This document shows, piece after piece, positions 23,583 through 36,900 of a DNA stretch of 64,000 nucleotides. Below the pieces are notes generated by a model that was not told the origin of the DNA, did not search any database, and saw only the letters and a list, made by a program, of their open reading frames with translations. Numbering within the stretch: position 1 is the first letter of the stretch; every line of letters begins with the position of its first letter. Source of the stretch: Zygnema cylindricum (taxonomy: Eukaryota > Streptophyta > Zygnematophyceae > Zygnematales > Zygnemataceae); assembly GCA_037447655.1 (NCBI GenBank), contig JBBHKE010003132.1:1-64000 (forward strand), in the 5' to 3' direction. A program made the translations under genes and the position numbers.

Positions 23583-24394
23583 TAGTTGTTCAATCATCCA
23601 CTCAAGCCCTAAACTCCTTTTCGATTCATTGCTCCCACGGCCTTCAGATGACTCAAGGTACATAAAACGAGCCGGAACAGTATGTGACACTAAAACCCTC
23701 CCCACTCCTCTCCCTCTCTCTGCATACACACTGAAACTAAGCTTGGTGACTGTATCTGTGACTTTACAGTCTTTAGAGACTTCCTTCCTTCCTCGATTTG
23801 CCTGTGGTGGACTCTCTACACAACCGGCTCTTATCCGAGGATGGGAATTAGCGAGGACGTTTCATCTTTAGTACTGTATAGCAAAGAAAAGAGGACTGCT
23901 AAAGAGTATTAGATCCTTAGATATCGGCCATAAGAAAAACTAACTCACCTTTACACACTCGAACCTTCATACAGAGTTTTACGGCCAAAGATACAGTTTG
24001 TCCCCTCAAAAACACATTGGCAAAACAAACAAAAATGAAGGAAATCCCTTAACAATAAAATGAATAAATATACTGACAAAAGAATGATGTACTTTATTCC
24101 TATGTGCTAACCTCCCAATGAAGAAAATGAAAAAACTTACATGAATAGCCTTGTAGATACTACCCTCCAATGTCCTAACCAAGCACTCTTAGCATCTATA
24201 CTCCCCTGCCCCCCAATCCTGTCAAAAATTATTTAAAAATTATCTATCGGGGCCTCTGTCAGGCCTGCATGTACAAGCAATAACTCGATAGAATTAGCGT
24301 TGCTGCAGCGACGCAATGCTCTGCGCCATATTCCTCACCAATTCCTGCACACCATGACCCATAGACAAAATTGAGATTCTAAATTTAATTAGCG

Positions 24395-24620
24395 TTGACA
24401 TTGCCACTGAAACTGAAATGGACATTAACAGTAACATTGACATCGACATTACATTGACATTAACATCGACACTGAAATTGAAACGGACATTGGCAGTAAC
24501 ATTAACATTGACATCAACTTCGACATTGAAATTGAAATGGACATTGACAGTAACAGTAACATTGACATTGACATTGACATCGACATGGACATGGACATGG
24601 ACATGGACATAAACATTAAC
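24395..24620. repeat. GACATT/GACATC-rich minisatellite
   Basis: Imperfect tandem units of about 60 bp, made of GACATTGACATCGACATT and GAAATTGAAATGG. On the opposite strand the composition resembles the 36-bp array at 17225. It ends in a run of ACATGG hexamers. Confidence 0.85.
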
Positions 24621-25196
24621 AAGCCTTGACAGACAGGCTCGACGATTTCCTAAAAGAATTGAACTTAACAGACAGACATTTCAGGAATTTTCCAACATTT
24701 CAACCAGATGTTCAATTAAAGTGAAAACTTTCCTCTGTGCAATACAAAGAAAACAACTACAAAACTGCAAAAAAAGAAAACACGAGCCTTGCAGCCAACA
24801 CCAGGCAAAGGAGATTTTATTTTTGGCTATTTGAACCCTTACAGCTTAAAAAATGAATTTTAACAACTAAAAGAAAATAATAACATTTCCCACCTGGCAA
24901 AGCTTTGATTAATTTTAATTGTGTAGATGTTACTCAATTTACAACGGTAGGTTGAGAAAGTTATTTCAACCACCACGACAACATGCCCACAAACTCAATA
25001 ATGCCAGGTTTTTCAGAGTTTTACAGGGTTTTCAGGACTTCTGGGCTTTGACGGATTTTTATCGCGTCAACACCAACAATCCTAGAAATCAAATGTGAGG
25101 ACAAGCGCGAAGATAGTGTAGAAATTTCCCACATAGGTAATTCAGGATGAGTCACACGGAAATTCTAATTACTGATGGAGAAATTATCCACGATGT

Positions 25197-25658
25197 TCAC
25201 AATACTCCGCACATTTCGTTCACGGCAACAGCCACATCACAGCAACAACTCTTTTCACCAGTGCTGCTTCCTTCTGTGCCCCGTTTTGTCACAGGGGCCT
25301 CAGAGACGAATCCAAAAAGGAATTGCGAAAAACATGAGCAACACTGCCCATCGCTACTACATCAGGAATCGCTATTAGAGATAATAACCCTTAATCATGT
25401 AGGTTTTTCTTGGCCAGTAAACACAAAATAATGTTTGTAAAACTCGTTTTTGCGTATAGGCTAGTTTTGTTGGTAGTCGACAATCAGCACATCACTCAAA
25501 CCTAAATTAGATTTAAAAACACTAAATACGACATCTCCTTATATATTTCTTAACGCTAACAGCAATTCCCGGTTTAGTATCAAACATTTTTCAGGCAACC
25601 AAAAGTAATGGTTCCCATCAAATAATTTACCAAGCATTATTACCTTCCGATCGCTCCC
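25197..25658 (-). CDS. Possible alternative 3' exons of the polycystin gene
   Basis: A 15-bp micro-exon (25644-25658, GSDRK) lies between a strong acceptor (TTTTTTCCACAG) and GTAATA. A possible terminal exon (25197-25298, 34 codons including stop) follows CTCTGAG. Both keep phase 0 with a donor GTGAGG after AELK at 25856. The result would replace the VRTKNI ending with a short Cys-containing tail. This rests on splice patterns only. Confidence 0.3.
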
Positions 25659-28600
25659 CTGTGGAAAAAAGAAATCAACGGTTGACAAAAGAGTTAAAAG
25701 GTGCTTGAGAGCCTGCAAAATGTGTAGCATTAACAGCAATGGGCAATATAGTTTCAAGGCAGTTGGACAAGTGGTTTAGTAGTGACAGCCAAAATCCGTA
25801 AGTCGTGAGTCCAATTCCTCCCCTTGAATGGCCCATTAAATATTCTTTGTCCTCACCTTCAGTTCCGCCATATCCTTCTTCATAGTGTCCATGTCGTTCA
25901 CCATCTTATCCGCGGCTGACTCCTCTTCTTCCTCCTCCTCCTCCACTCCAGTGGGATCACTTCGGTATTGATTAAAGATAATATCAGCCACCAGTTTCGT
26001 ATTCACTTTGTTTCGCACCTTATACTGTGGATCCGCCTGGTATCCAAAAAAACGCAAACCCTCTTCATCCCTTAAATTACATATATTAACAACAGCATTT
26101 TTGGCCGAAATGAATTTCATCACCTCTCTCTCTCCCCCTCCCTCTCACCCACCCTCCCTCCATTGCTCCTCCACTCCCCCCATCTCTCTCTAACTCTCTT
26201 TCTCTTCATCCAACTCTCATCCAAAACACCCGAAAAAAGGTAATCACTGCTAAGAAAAATGTTTTAGAAAGATAAAAAAACCAGAAATAAAAATTACCTG
26301 TCGCGTGCCCGCTCTCTCCAGAATGGCCTCCAGAGTCTGGCCATCGATTTCATGACCACTGACTTTCAAGACCTGACGTTCTCTATCGTCCTCTTGGGCA
26401 ACCACCTCTCCCTTATGTGGAGCCAATTGCAAGCCGTATTGATCCGCATACTGTTCCCAACCCACAACGTAACTTCCCATCACTTCCTCTGATTCCCTTT
26501 AATATTTTAAACTGTAATACAGAACACGGCTCCTAACCAACTCTTTCCCTCTCCCTCTCCCTCCCCTCTCTCTCCCCCCCTCCACCCTCTCTCCCACTCA
26601 TTTCCTCCCTCTATCTCCACTCTCCTCTGCTTTCCCACTCCCTCCGTCGTCCTTCCCTCTTTTCCCAAATCCATATCGTTCCAGACTATTAGCTCAACAC
26701 ATGACAGAGACAAGATGATATTCCCAAACACAAATCCACGGCACACTAAAGACAGAAAAATAAATAAACAAATGAATGAAACAAACACACTAACAACGGT
26801 GCAAATCGAGAACTCAAGAGTGTTCTACACTTTAGGGAAATCTTTCTTTCCTCTGACCTTTTGCAGATCTGCCTGTTTATCTGCCCCCAAAGCTCTCAAT
26901 TGCTGCAAAAGCTGACGATCCGTCCGGATGGGAGTGAAAAGTCGAGAGCTAAAAGTTTTGAGAATAAAAAGAACTTCGGCTGGCATCGAGGGAGCATCCT
27001 CAGCAGCATCCTGTGAAAAGAGAGAGAGGGAGAGAGGGGAGAAAAAGGGGAGGGAGGTGCGTGAGAGGGACCAAGAGGTGGGAGAGAGGGAAGCTAAGAG
27101 ATAGAGATGGTCGAGTGGAGAGAGGGAAGATAAGAGAGAGGAAAGAGACAGCGGGGTGGAAGGAGTGGAGGTTGATTTGGTATGAGTTTCGGTTTTGACA
27201 GGTAGTTTATGGGTGAAGGGAGAGAGAAGAGGGGAGGAGAAGAGAGAGGAGAGGAGGGAGGAGGAAAAAAAGGCATGTCAGAGCTAGAGTGACTTTGGAT
27301 AGCCCGGAAATAGAAAATGCTACTAGAATGAATAAACCGGTTATGAAAACGAAATGAATAAAAAAGAGGAATGTTCTTAACTTTGATAAAATTGAGCTGG
27401 AAAGTAGTCAAACATCAGTACGACTGACACCATGGATTTCGACCGGAATTCATGGGTACGACGATGGTCAGAGTACGATTACAGTTTTTTTACAAATTTA
27501 TTTGCATGATCTCAAGTCAAATTGACAGATTAACTGTAACATTCTCAGACCAGACGAGATCCATATCGTCTCCCACTGGAAAGCTAAGACAAGTTTACGA
27601 AAAACTATTCAAGAAACCTTGTCTGAACCGATAGGTCCAAGCATCCTACTTCACAAGGAGGCCAACAAAAAGGGTTGTCAAAACAGTGTTGTTTCTGGAA
27701 GATAATTATCTCCAAAACAACCATTTGCAATTCATAAAGATTACAACTGTTGCTGTATCCATTCAAATAAGTCGTGCAAACAGCAGATTGATAGATTTTG
27801 ATAATTAGATACATATCACATGAAAACTCACCCGAACTTTCACAAAAGCATCGACGATGATACCAATAAGCAGATTGAGGATGATGAAGACCATCAGAAT
27901 AATGAAGGACCACCAGAAGAGAACTCCCGCGGCAAGTTCCCACCCCTTTAGTTCCATTAAATATGCGTTTACTGTGCCGTCTCCCAACAGAGCCGTAAAG
28001 CAGGTATTGAACGCGACTCCAAGCGACCGGAACTGTAAAACGGACATAGAACAAAGACAACAATAACCATGACAGTGCAAAAAATGTTAGAGGCCGATCA
28101 AAGAGAAAGAAAGACAAAATTTACTGACTCAAACCACAAAAACAATTGCTGATAGAAAAAAAAAACCAATTTTGAGACATAAGCTGGACATCAAGTTAGG
28201 CAAAACGAGGTTGCTTTTACTGCCTCCATCCCTCCCTCCCTTCATCCTCTCTTACTGCTTTTTTTAGTTCCTCGAAATGAACCTTCAACCCACCTCTCTT
28301 ATTGTTCGCCCAAAGACGAGATGTCCATACATGGCAAATCCCACGAAGACAATGAAGAAAAGAATGAAAAAATGCATCAAATCTTGCATTGCTGCGGCAA
28401 GAGTTCTCGTAATGGTTCCCATTCGAGGTTGAAAATCCATCAGTTTCAGGATTCGGAGAACCATCAGAAGAACACTGCATACAATTCAACACCCGAACGC
28501 GACAAAACAAGATAGTTAAGAGGAGAATTACAATGCAAATGGATAACAAACTGAAAATTGAGCAAATTGTTTGGGTTTTCTCGTCCAGAATATTCACGAC

Positions 28601-31600
28601 TGGAAATGAGATTATTGGAGAAAATCACATTGATTTTAGTAAAAGAGCCAAGTTATTCACCATGGGTAGACCACACTAATGTTGGTGTATTCTTCACATC
28701 CATGTTTATCCACCCAGACTCAAGTTTTGTTCAGAAAAATGAGCTAATTCACATTATAAAATATCCATTATAAGGGTTTAAAAAAAGCGTTAGAAAAGCG
28801 TTCCCGAAGGTACTGTATACATACTTGATTCCTTGGATGGCAATATAATACGTTCTAAAGTACACCATATCTTCAACTCTGGTATAAGCACTTAATGCGT
28901 CTGCAAACCCTTTTCCAGGGGGTACAATATCCCAAAACTGTCCCGGATCCATCCAGCTCACAATATCGTATATTTCGTAACGGATATTTATGTCAAACGG
29001 TCTCGCTTGTGTAACTACATAGTGTATCCTGAACAGAAACTCACAACGAAAGCCAGTCAGACTTGAAGCAAATTAGAGAAAAAAAAACGAATTACTGAAG
29101 CATACATGTCTCAAAGCATAAAACTAATCAGAGGATAACGTAAATATGTTACATTTACATATGCGTCAATTTATAAATTGTGGAGAATTCTATAATGGAG
29201 GATATGCCATTCACTGAAGTGCCTATCCTTAGCGGAATAGAAAATTAAAAGAGGATGTACTAGATAGGAAAAGGCAGAAAACAGGGACTCTCTGAGTAAA
29301 TCACAGTTTCAAGTTTATCCAACAATGTCTCCAACAGAGTTTTTCACTTACCAAAGGCAAATTCCTGCCACCATTATAGATAACGAAACGAAATCTAAAA
29401 TGTTCCAAAGCTGTTGAAAATGGCTTATACAGGAGCCTCGAAGCCTCTTAGCATTGATCAGCTCTCTTATTTCCTCCATCACCTGCACAGCAAAACTCCA
29501 AAGAAAAAAGAGTTACAAAAAGGACACAACCATTTCACCATTGAACCCTAATTCTGCCGTCCGTGAAACCAAACAAACAGGCGGTACAAACCGGCCGACA
29601 GCAAGACTTGAAAAAAACCAAAAGGCGATTAGGTCAAATTTATACCGATTTTACAGAAAATCACAGTCCGCAGCTACTAGTCCGGTGCCTAATTATTAGG
29701 AAACAAAATAACAATAAAATAGCTTGTACAGAGTATACACTGAATAAGAATTGCGCTAAGCAAGGTGGAATAGAACAATAAATAAAACAGAGTATGATTC
29801 TAGGTGCCACTAGAAAATTAGTTTTGCTTTTGACACAACTACAAATGTGCTTGAATACTTCCTCTCATTTCGAGTAATTAATGAGGCGAAAGAAATTGGT
29901 AAAATTGGAAGGTGTGAAAAAGCAAAGCATGAAGGAGAAATGTTTACGAATGAAATGCATGTTTACAAACAGATAGAAATTGTTGGCTTAAGTCAAAATG
30001 GTATGCATAAGATACTCCCTCTTAACGAACGGTGGTAGAGGATGTTTGATGGAAGGGAGAGAACGGTGAAATGAATGATGGATGCCATGAGGAGGACGAC
30101 GGGCGACTTATGAAAGGGTTGAAATGAATGAATGTGGGAAGAAAAAGTGTGAGGAAAATTCAGAAGGCCAAGATACAGTATGCTTGTAAGGGGAGTACAG
30201 ATTGACCAAAAACGCTTAAATTCAGAATTACAACATGAAAAGTTGCTCGATAATGAGAAAAAAATCCAAGAGGGTGACTTAGTAAATGATGGAGTGAGAA
30301 CGGGAACTTCAGGGAATTTGAAAGGTTTTTCCGGTGCTCCGATGAACTGAAGAGGTCCGACAAAGATTGAGTGACAGATGGAAGTTCAAGACAGAGCGAG
30401 AGGTAGGAAAAGAGACCTACAGTGGGAAGGACGTCAAAATATTCATGAACACAATTCACCAGAAACACAGGACACAGATTGACTTAGGCATTCCATTCCC
30501 TTGTAACAGAGAGATAAAGAAATGGGGCAAACAGGAAGAGCGCGAAAAAGAGAGGGAGAAATAAAAGAAGAAAGGGAGGGAGTGGGTGATGGAAGTCTTC
30601 ACATTCCAGAGAACACACACAGTGAAGATGACTTCCAAAACCAAACGAAATATATCGAGAGCTACCCTGTAGGGCTCCGCAGAAACGGATTGTACATCAT
30701 ATGAAAGTGCAATTTTTCCACCTATCTGAAATGTGAGCAACACTTTAAATAAGGTGAAGTAGTGGGCGATTCCTGCGAATATCACATAAACAAACCAAAG
30801 GTCACAAAATGATAGCAAATAATTTTTCACCGCGCTGAGAAACTAATCGGAGGACTCTCTTTCATCTTCTATAAGACAGACACACTTGCGGTAGTTTGAA
30901 AAATACATGCTCTTTTTCCAGTTTTGAGGATTAATGTTCTTCTCACCATTGTATGTAACAAGTTCCACCGTAAGCTCCTTTGTCGCATTGTCAAGAAAGA
31001 AACCGTCAATCAAATATTGGAGGGACTCTGTCGCTTCCAAATTGTTGTAGTTTATATCAAAGATATAATGAAAGGTAGGTTTCGAACGCTGCAAATAACA
31101 GAAAGAACTTTCACATCAGCAGTTTGAAAAATAATCGAGGACTCCCCAGAAAATGTTCTGAAAATGGTATTATTTTTTAGATTTGTTGTTATTAGGGCTG
31201 ACAGAACATCCCTAGTTCTCCTGTCATAATTGCTTCGCAAAGAAGCTGAGGCTCCAGCTTGAAAATTCAGTGAAAATTCAGTTTAGACTTACCTGGTAGG
31301 AAAACGTGTTAAAACCATAGGGAATTCCCTGTTTGTTCCGAAAAGTATTATTATTGAAATCGATACTATAATTTTGGTTATAATATAGAAGGTCTTTCGC
31401 CGCAAAATCAGCATCATATAGTTGAGAAGTTGGTAGGAAAACCTGAAGACAAAGTCATAGACAGGGTTGAAATCTCTGAATTACTGCAGCAGAAACCATT
31501 TTAAGTGTAAATACAATTTGAATTGTACATTCCATAATCATACATCTTATTTGTATGCATCAATGAACTCGAAAAAAATAAAATACAACTGTTTCAAAAA

Positions 31601-33873
31601 AAGACTTTTCCTGCGGTACAAGAACAATAGGAGCACCAAACAAAAAACTCCCTTTCCTGGCTGTATAGAAGGCTTTCTTAAAAGAATGTTAGGTTGAGAA
31701 AATTATTTACCGGGTTAACGCCATATGATCCTGTGGATGCCCCATATGTACAGTTTGGATAAAGATCGAGAAACCTGTTTCCATGCAAGGTCTTTAACAG
31801 TTTTCAGGTTTTGGAAAATTAAACAAACAACTTGGTTTTCATACGCTTTCCGGGTTCAAACTTCAGTATCTGCTAAAAACGTTTTTACTTCTGGACGAAA
31901 ATTAACAAACTTGCTCCCACACACCCCAACGCTTTCAACTCATTCTCCCGCCGGATTCTCTCTCCTCTCATCTTTTCTTTCAACATCCCTTACAATGAGG
32001 CAAAGAACTTACCTTCCATCTTTACAGGCAGCACTTGCCCATCGCTTTTGGCTGAGAGACATTCCGATTAGCACTCTGTCATAAAACAAATTTTCAGTTT
32101 CAGTTACAGTGTCATATCCAATTTCAGCCTTTCAGTTACAATTGCAGTTTCAGTATGTTTCAATTTTAGCTTCAGTTCCAATCCTAAGGAGTGGAGGTTT
32201 CTACAAGAGAAATGAGAGAAATTATGCCCAGGCAGAAAACAAAACTGCACCTGTTTTGCCTATGTTTTGTCCTATAATTTAAATTTTTTAGCTTTTCTAG
32301 CTTCACAAATGCTATCAAATATTTCCTTCCCAAGTGTATGATTAAGAAATTCAAAATGGAGAACCAGCATGACACATCTAGCTTCAATTCAAATGAGATA
32401 CAGAATCAAAAAAAATATTTACCTGTTGACAACAGATATGTATCGGAAAAGAGGTGGTCCGTCCTTGGGCAGAAAATTTGCGTCACTAATTGTCACATTG
32501 GGCCCAAATGTAGCGAGACTGAAGGCAAAATTCAAATTGCTTCCCACGCCATAAGCGGCACAACAAGCTGAAAAAACCATCACAATTTAGACAAATTAAG
32601 ACCAATTTTGAAAATTCAGTCAACAGTGTAAAAAAAACTAAACAGAAAATGTTTGCACACAGCAGTTATATGAATTATGACAAGATTTAAAGACTCCCTA
32701 TCAGTTGAAATCTGAAACATCAAACATTAGACAAATTCGGACCAAAAAATCTGGTTTACGAGACTCCACTCATGATGTCCTTGCCAGGAATCAATACTGA
32801 TAGGATTGCCACATCTGTACATTTTTCTCCTTTACCATCAGAACTTCTGTAACCTCTGTTAGATCTTTACGTTTGCTGGTATAGATGCTGAAGGGAAGTC
32901 TATCTCTAAGGGAAGAAATCCGTGCTCGCTTATCTCAGATTAGCTTAGCATTTGTTTTTCACTTACGACAGTTCACAAGATCAACAGAAATTCTCGAAGG
33001 GGCCAAACATTATGCTTAAAAACGCAGAAGAATCCACTCACTTCTTCGCGAGAAAGGCAATTAAGAGGCATGTCATTTCACATGCTATGTTTATAATAAG
33101 TTTTCATGTTCATTTTTGTCATTTAAACCTGCGATAGCTGGTACCACCTGACAAGATCGGCAAAGATTCCGAATGCTAAAAATATGTCTAGATTTGGTCA
33201 AAAAGATATGCACTAACAGAAACCATTTGCCGAGAATGTTTTCTTTTGAAAGTCAAACGTGGTTTGATTGAGAAGTAATTTATAATAAAACAAGACAGAA
33301 AAAATATATAGGCCGACCCTTCGGATTCCCTGCATCCTTTTATAGGACTCTTGGAAACGCGCCAAAGACATGAGACATATCTTAAAAGATATATATTGTA
33401 CAGTAGCCCGTAGACAAACTATTTCCATCTGTAAGATTAGACCAGGGTTTCAAATTTTTCACGATGGCTAACGCATCCTACCCTTATACAGTGTAAAAGA
33501 CAAAAAGTCAAGCAGTACACCTTGGTTTGCTGGACCAGTGATCTTTAGGCGGGATTGATACACACTACCGAGTGGAAAGACGCATACCATACTGACCACA
33601 GCGGAGATTTTCCCTTGCAACCATAAAATATAAGCGTAACCCAAATGAGGGTTTTGTTGCATTTTAGGAGTGTCAACATTAGTGTTGGGTATCGGGTAAA
33701 ATCATATCGCAATAATTTTGATATTCGATATATCGAATTTCGATCGGTCAGGGTCTGCGATATATCGTACCGAGACCAAGATAAATCATCGCGATATATT
33801 TGGATAAAAAGTGGTTTTCCGTATAGATATAATACGGAAAACAGTAAGGAATTTTGTACGGAAAATCGTACGG

Positions 33874-33908
<35 letters not shown>

Positions 33909-36900
33909 CCACCGGGGGGGGGGGGGGGGGGGGGGGGCTTTTGAATTTTTTTTGACCTAGCGTCCACTTCGATATATCGCGGTAGAAAATATATCGAATT
34001 ATCAGCCGATATATCACATAAATATCGCGATATTCACCTCCTCGATATATCGAGGTGATACATTGATTATCGGGTACCCAAAATTCGGTACATATCGAAT
34101 ATTGGCATGGGGCCCTCGATACCCAACACTAGTCAACATAGCAGTAAAACCTATATTTGTATCCATGAATCTATTATCAACAGGCAACAAAATCTACATA
34201 CTGATTATCAACTTAAGGCTCTGATATACAACACTACACCGCCCATTGTTATTAAAGATAAACATTTTTGGGGCAGTCAAAAGCGTTGAACTCTGTGACA
34301 GACCGTTGGATATTTTTCTGATGCAGTTACTGGTCTTACCTTTTGATCATGACATCACGATTGAAAATTGGAAAAATATGTGATGAAAAAAAGAGCTTTG
34401 ACTGCTCTAAAAATGTAACTCTATTAACGATGGGCAGTACACCTTGAATCGTTATTAGCGTATAGAAATTATTAGTGTAAAGAAAAAATTAGCGTCATTC
34501 ATTCTAATTTAGTGCCAGGAGACGTGGCAGATTATGGTCCACGTCCTTAAATAGTGTAATTTATTATATTTAAGGTATCAATGTCAAAATTTTGGGGTGC
34601 CGATATGTTGGAGGAATGTCCACTTCGGACTCCACACGTGTGTATCGCAGTAAATGCTGGTTACGCCAGTGCGCCGTTCATTGTAAATTCGGTTTCAGGC
34701 GCTTGCATGCACAATCGGCCGGGTAGCTCAGTTGGTAGAGTTAGTGTACGGCTAACACAAGGTCCCGGGTTCGATCCCCGGCTTGGCCATTTTCCAAAGT
34801 TTTCACTTTGGCGCCCATGCGATATGTTGAATATCGCCGATCCTCAATACGATATAGCGTACATAAGGCTAATAACGATTCACAGTGTAGTTTCCACATC
34901 TGTCTGATTGTAATACTATGACATCATCTTCACTAATATACGAAAACACTAATTTTCTGTTTTGCAGGTGTGGCAACCCTCTCAGCTAGAAACATATGAA
35001 TAAACCACAACTTACCATATTTCCCATAGTTATAGTGGTCTCCACTACTTACGAACTAAAGCTATATACTGATTTTAGAAAACGGAATCGGGGAAATCTG
35101 TTTGACATGAAATACGCGGAACCACTCCCATCCTCCTCCTGTTACCCCTTCCCTCCTCTCTCCCCACTTCCTCTCCTTTTCTCCTGACAAATAAGTGAAT
35201 GCTCCATCCCAACACTTCACAAACTCCTATCCCTCTTCTATTAGGCCTCCCCTCTTCCTCTCGCTGTTCTCCTGCCTCTCCTCCTCTCGCTTCCATTCCC
35301 ATCCACCTCTTTCCGATCCCTCACTGCATACTTACTCCCATCCCCAAACTCCACTGTTCCCCTGCCTCTCTTCCTCTCTGCCTCCTGAATAGCCCTCCCT
35401 CTCCTCCCGTTCCTCTCCTGCATACTTACTTCCGTCATTTGCCATTGTTTGTCCCTCGGGACATTCACAAACTTCAATCCCAAATTCGTTTGGAGCACAG
35501 GAACAGTCTCCTCCGTCGTAAGCACAATCCACATTGTTACAGAGACTGTCACATTTTCCGTTTCGTAACATCCCCAGAGCACATCCTGGAGCACAAAGTT
35601 GCGCTAAATATCCAATGCTTTGATCTGAAAAAAATAAACAGAAGACAAAAATTATGGACAGAAAAAAAGGGGAACAAATAATTTCTTGTAAAGCTAGATG
35701 GAAAGATGAGGAAAATGTCATCCGATTCTTACAGAGCTTCAGAATTACAAACGACAAAAAACAACCAAGTAACCACCAAAGCTTGTAGACAAAAACCAGA
35801 CGAACAAAAAAAACCCCTTTAAACAGAAAATATATAATAAATCCAGCACCACTCACTAACATCAGGAAACTCACTGTGCCAAAATCCATCAAAGTGGCCA
35901 ATGGCTTAATGATGGTTTTTGACACGTTTACTGTGCCAAAATCCATTATAGTGGCCAATGACTCAATGATGGTTATTGACAAGGTGGGAACAGTACGCTT
36001 GGATCTACCGACGCAAGATAGGAAGGGGAAATTTAAGTTAATAGAGTACGATTTAACAATGTGCTCTATATTCTCGGAGGATGAGCGTTCCACAACTCCA
36101 GAAGAAAGGTGCAAGGGCCACATGCATAGAGGGAGGAAGAACCATTTTGAGAAATAAAACGGGACCGTTTGCAAATGGCAATGTAACCGACAATATATAA
36201 TATAAAGTCAGTTGATTTGAAGGAAATGGAGAACAGAACGACAAATGAAAAGGAACATCTTCACTCAATGGAGGTCAACAAAGAGGATCTCACGTTGTAC
36301 TACAACAAAAGCAGGTACAATCAAATCAGTAGCTGTCAATCTGAAACAGCCCAGTAAAACTAAAAACTGTATGACTAGATCCAAACAGTTTTATGCCCTT
36401 AAAATTATGCGAGAATATTTACCATCATTGATTAATCCATCGTTCTGTTTCACCACTACTATTCCAGTGGAAGTCGCATCGTAGCTATCGACATAGGAAT
36501 AGTTTCCAGTCTCGTTGAAATACTTCGTATATGTGAACACATTTATATTAGCATCCGGATTTACTGCAAAATTATTCAACAATGTCAGATTTCCATAATC
36601 AAATACTCATAATCAAATTCGATGCTTGTAAAACTGATCAGAATTCAGCAAAATAAACTATCTTAAAGAAGATTTTGACAATACCACCGACACTTCAACA
36701 CTTCAACAATTCAAAACAGTGACTCAAAGAATGCTATTGAAAATTTACACCGAGGAATAATACACTTCAGAATAGTAATCATAATGAGTTCAGAAATGAA
36801 CTCAATACTAAAACACACCAAGGGCACAAGGCTGTGGAACTGTCGACATATTCAATTCTCCAATATTTTCTTTTGAACACAGTGTGCTCCGAGAAACCAC

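Noticed and set aside
33545-34017. Pro- and Gly-rich open frames
   Set aside because: They are created by C and G homopolymers inside a hAT MITE.
34717-34789. Functional tRNA-Ala gene
   Set aside because: C33, the A-A pair in the anticodon stem and the GGC anticodon argue against use in translation, so it is listed as tRNA-like.
35199-35681. Pro/Ser-rich plus-strand frame of 160 codons
   Set aside because: It is antisense to the LNR exon and to a CT-rich intron tract of the polycystin gene.
35332-36174. 280-codon minus-strand frame read as one exon
   Set aside because: It reads through introns on both sides. The LNR part is bounded by good splice sites at 35430 and 35624.
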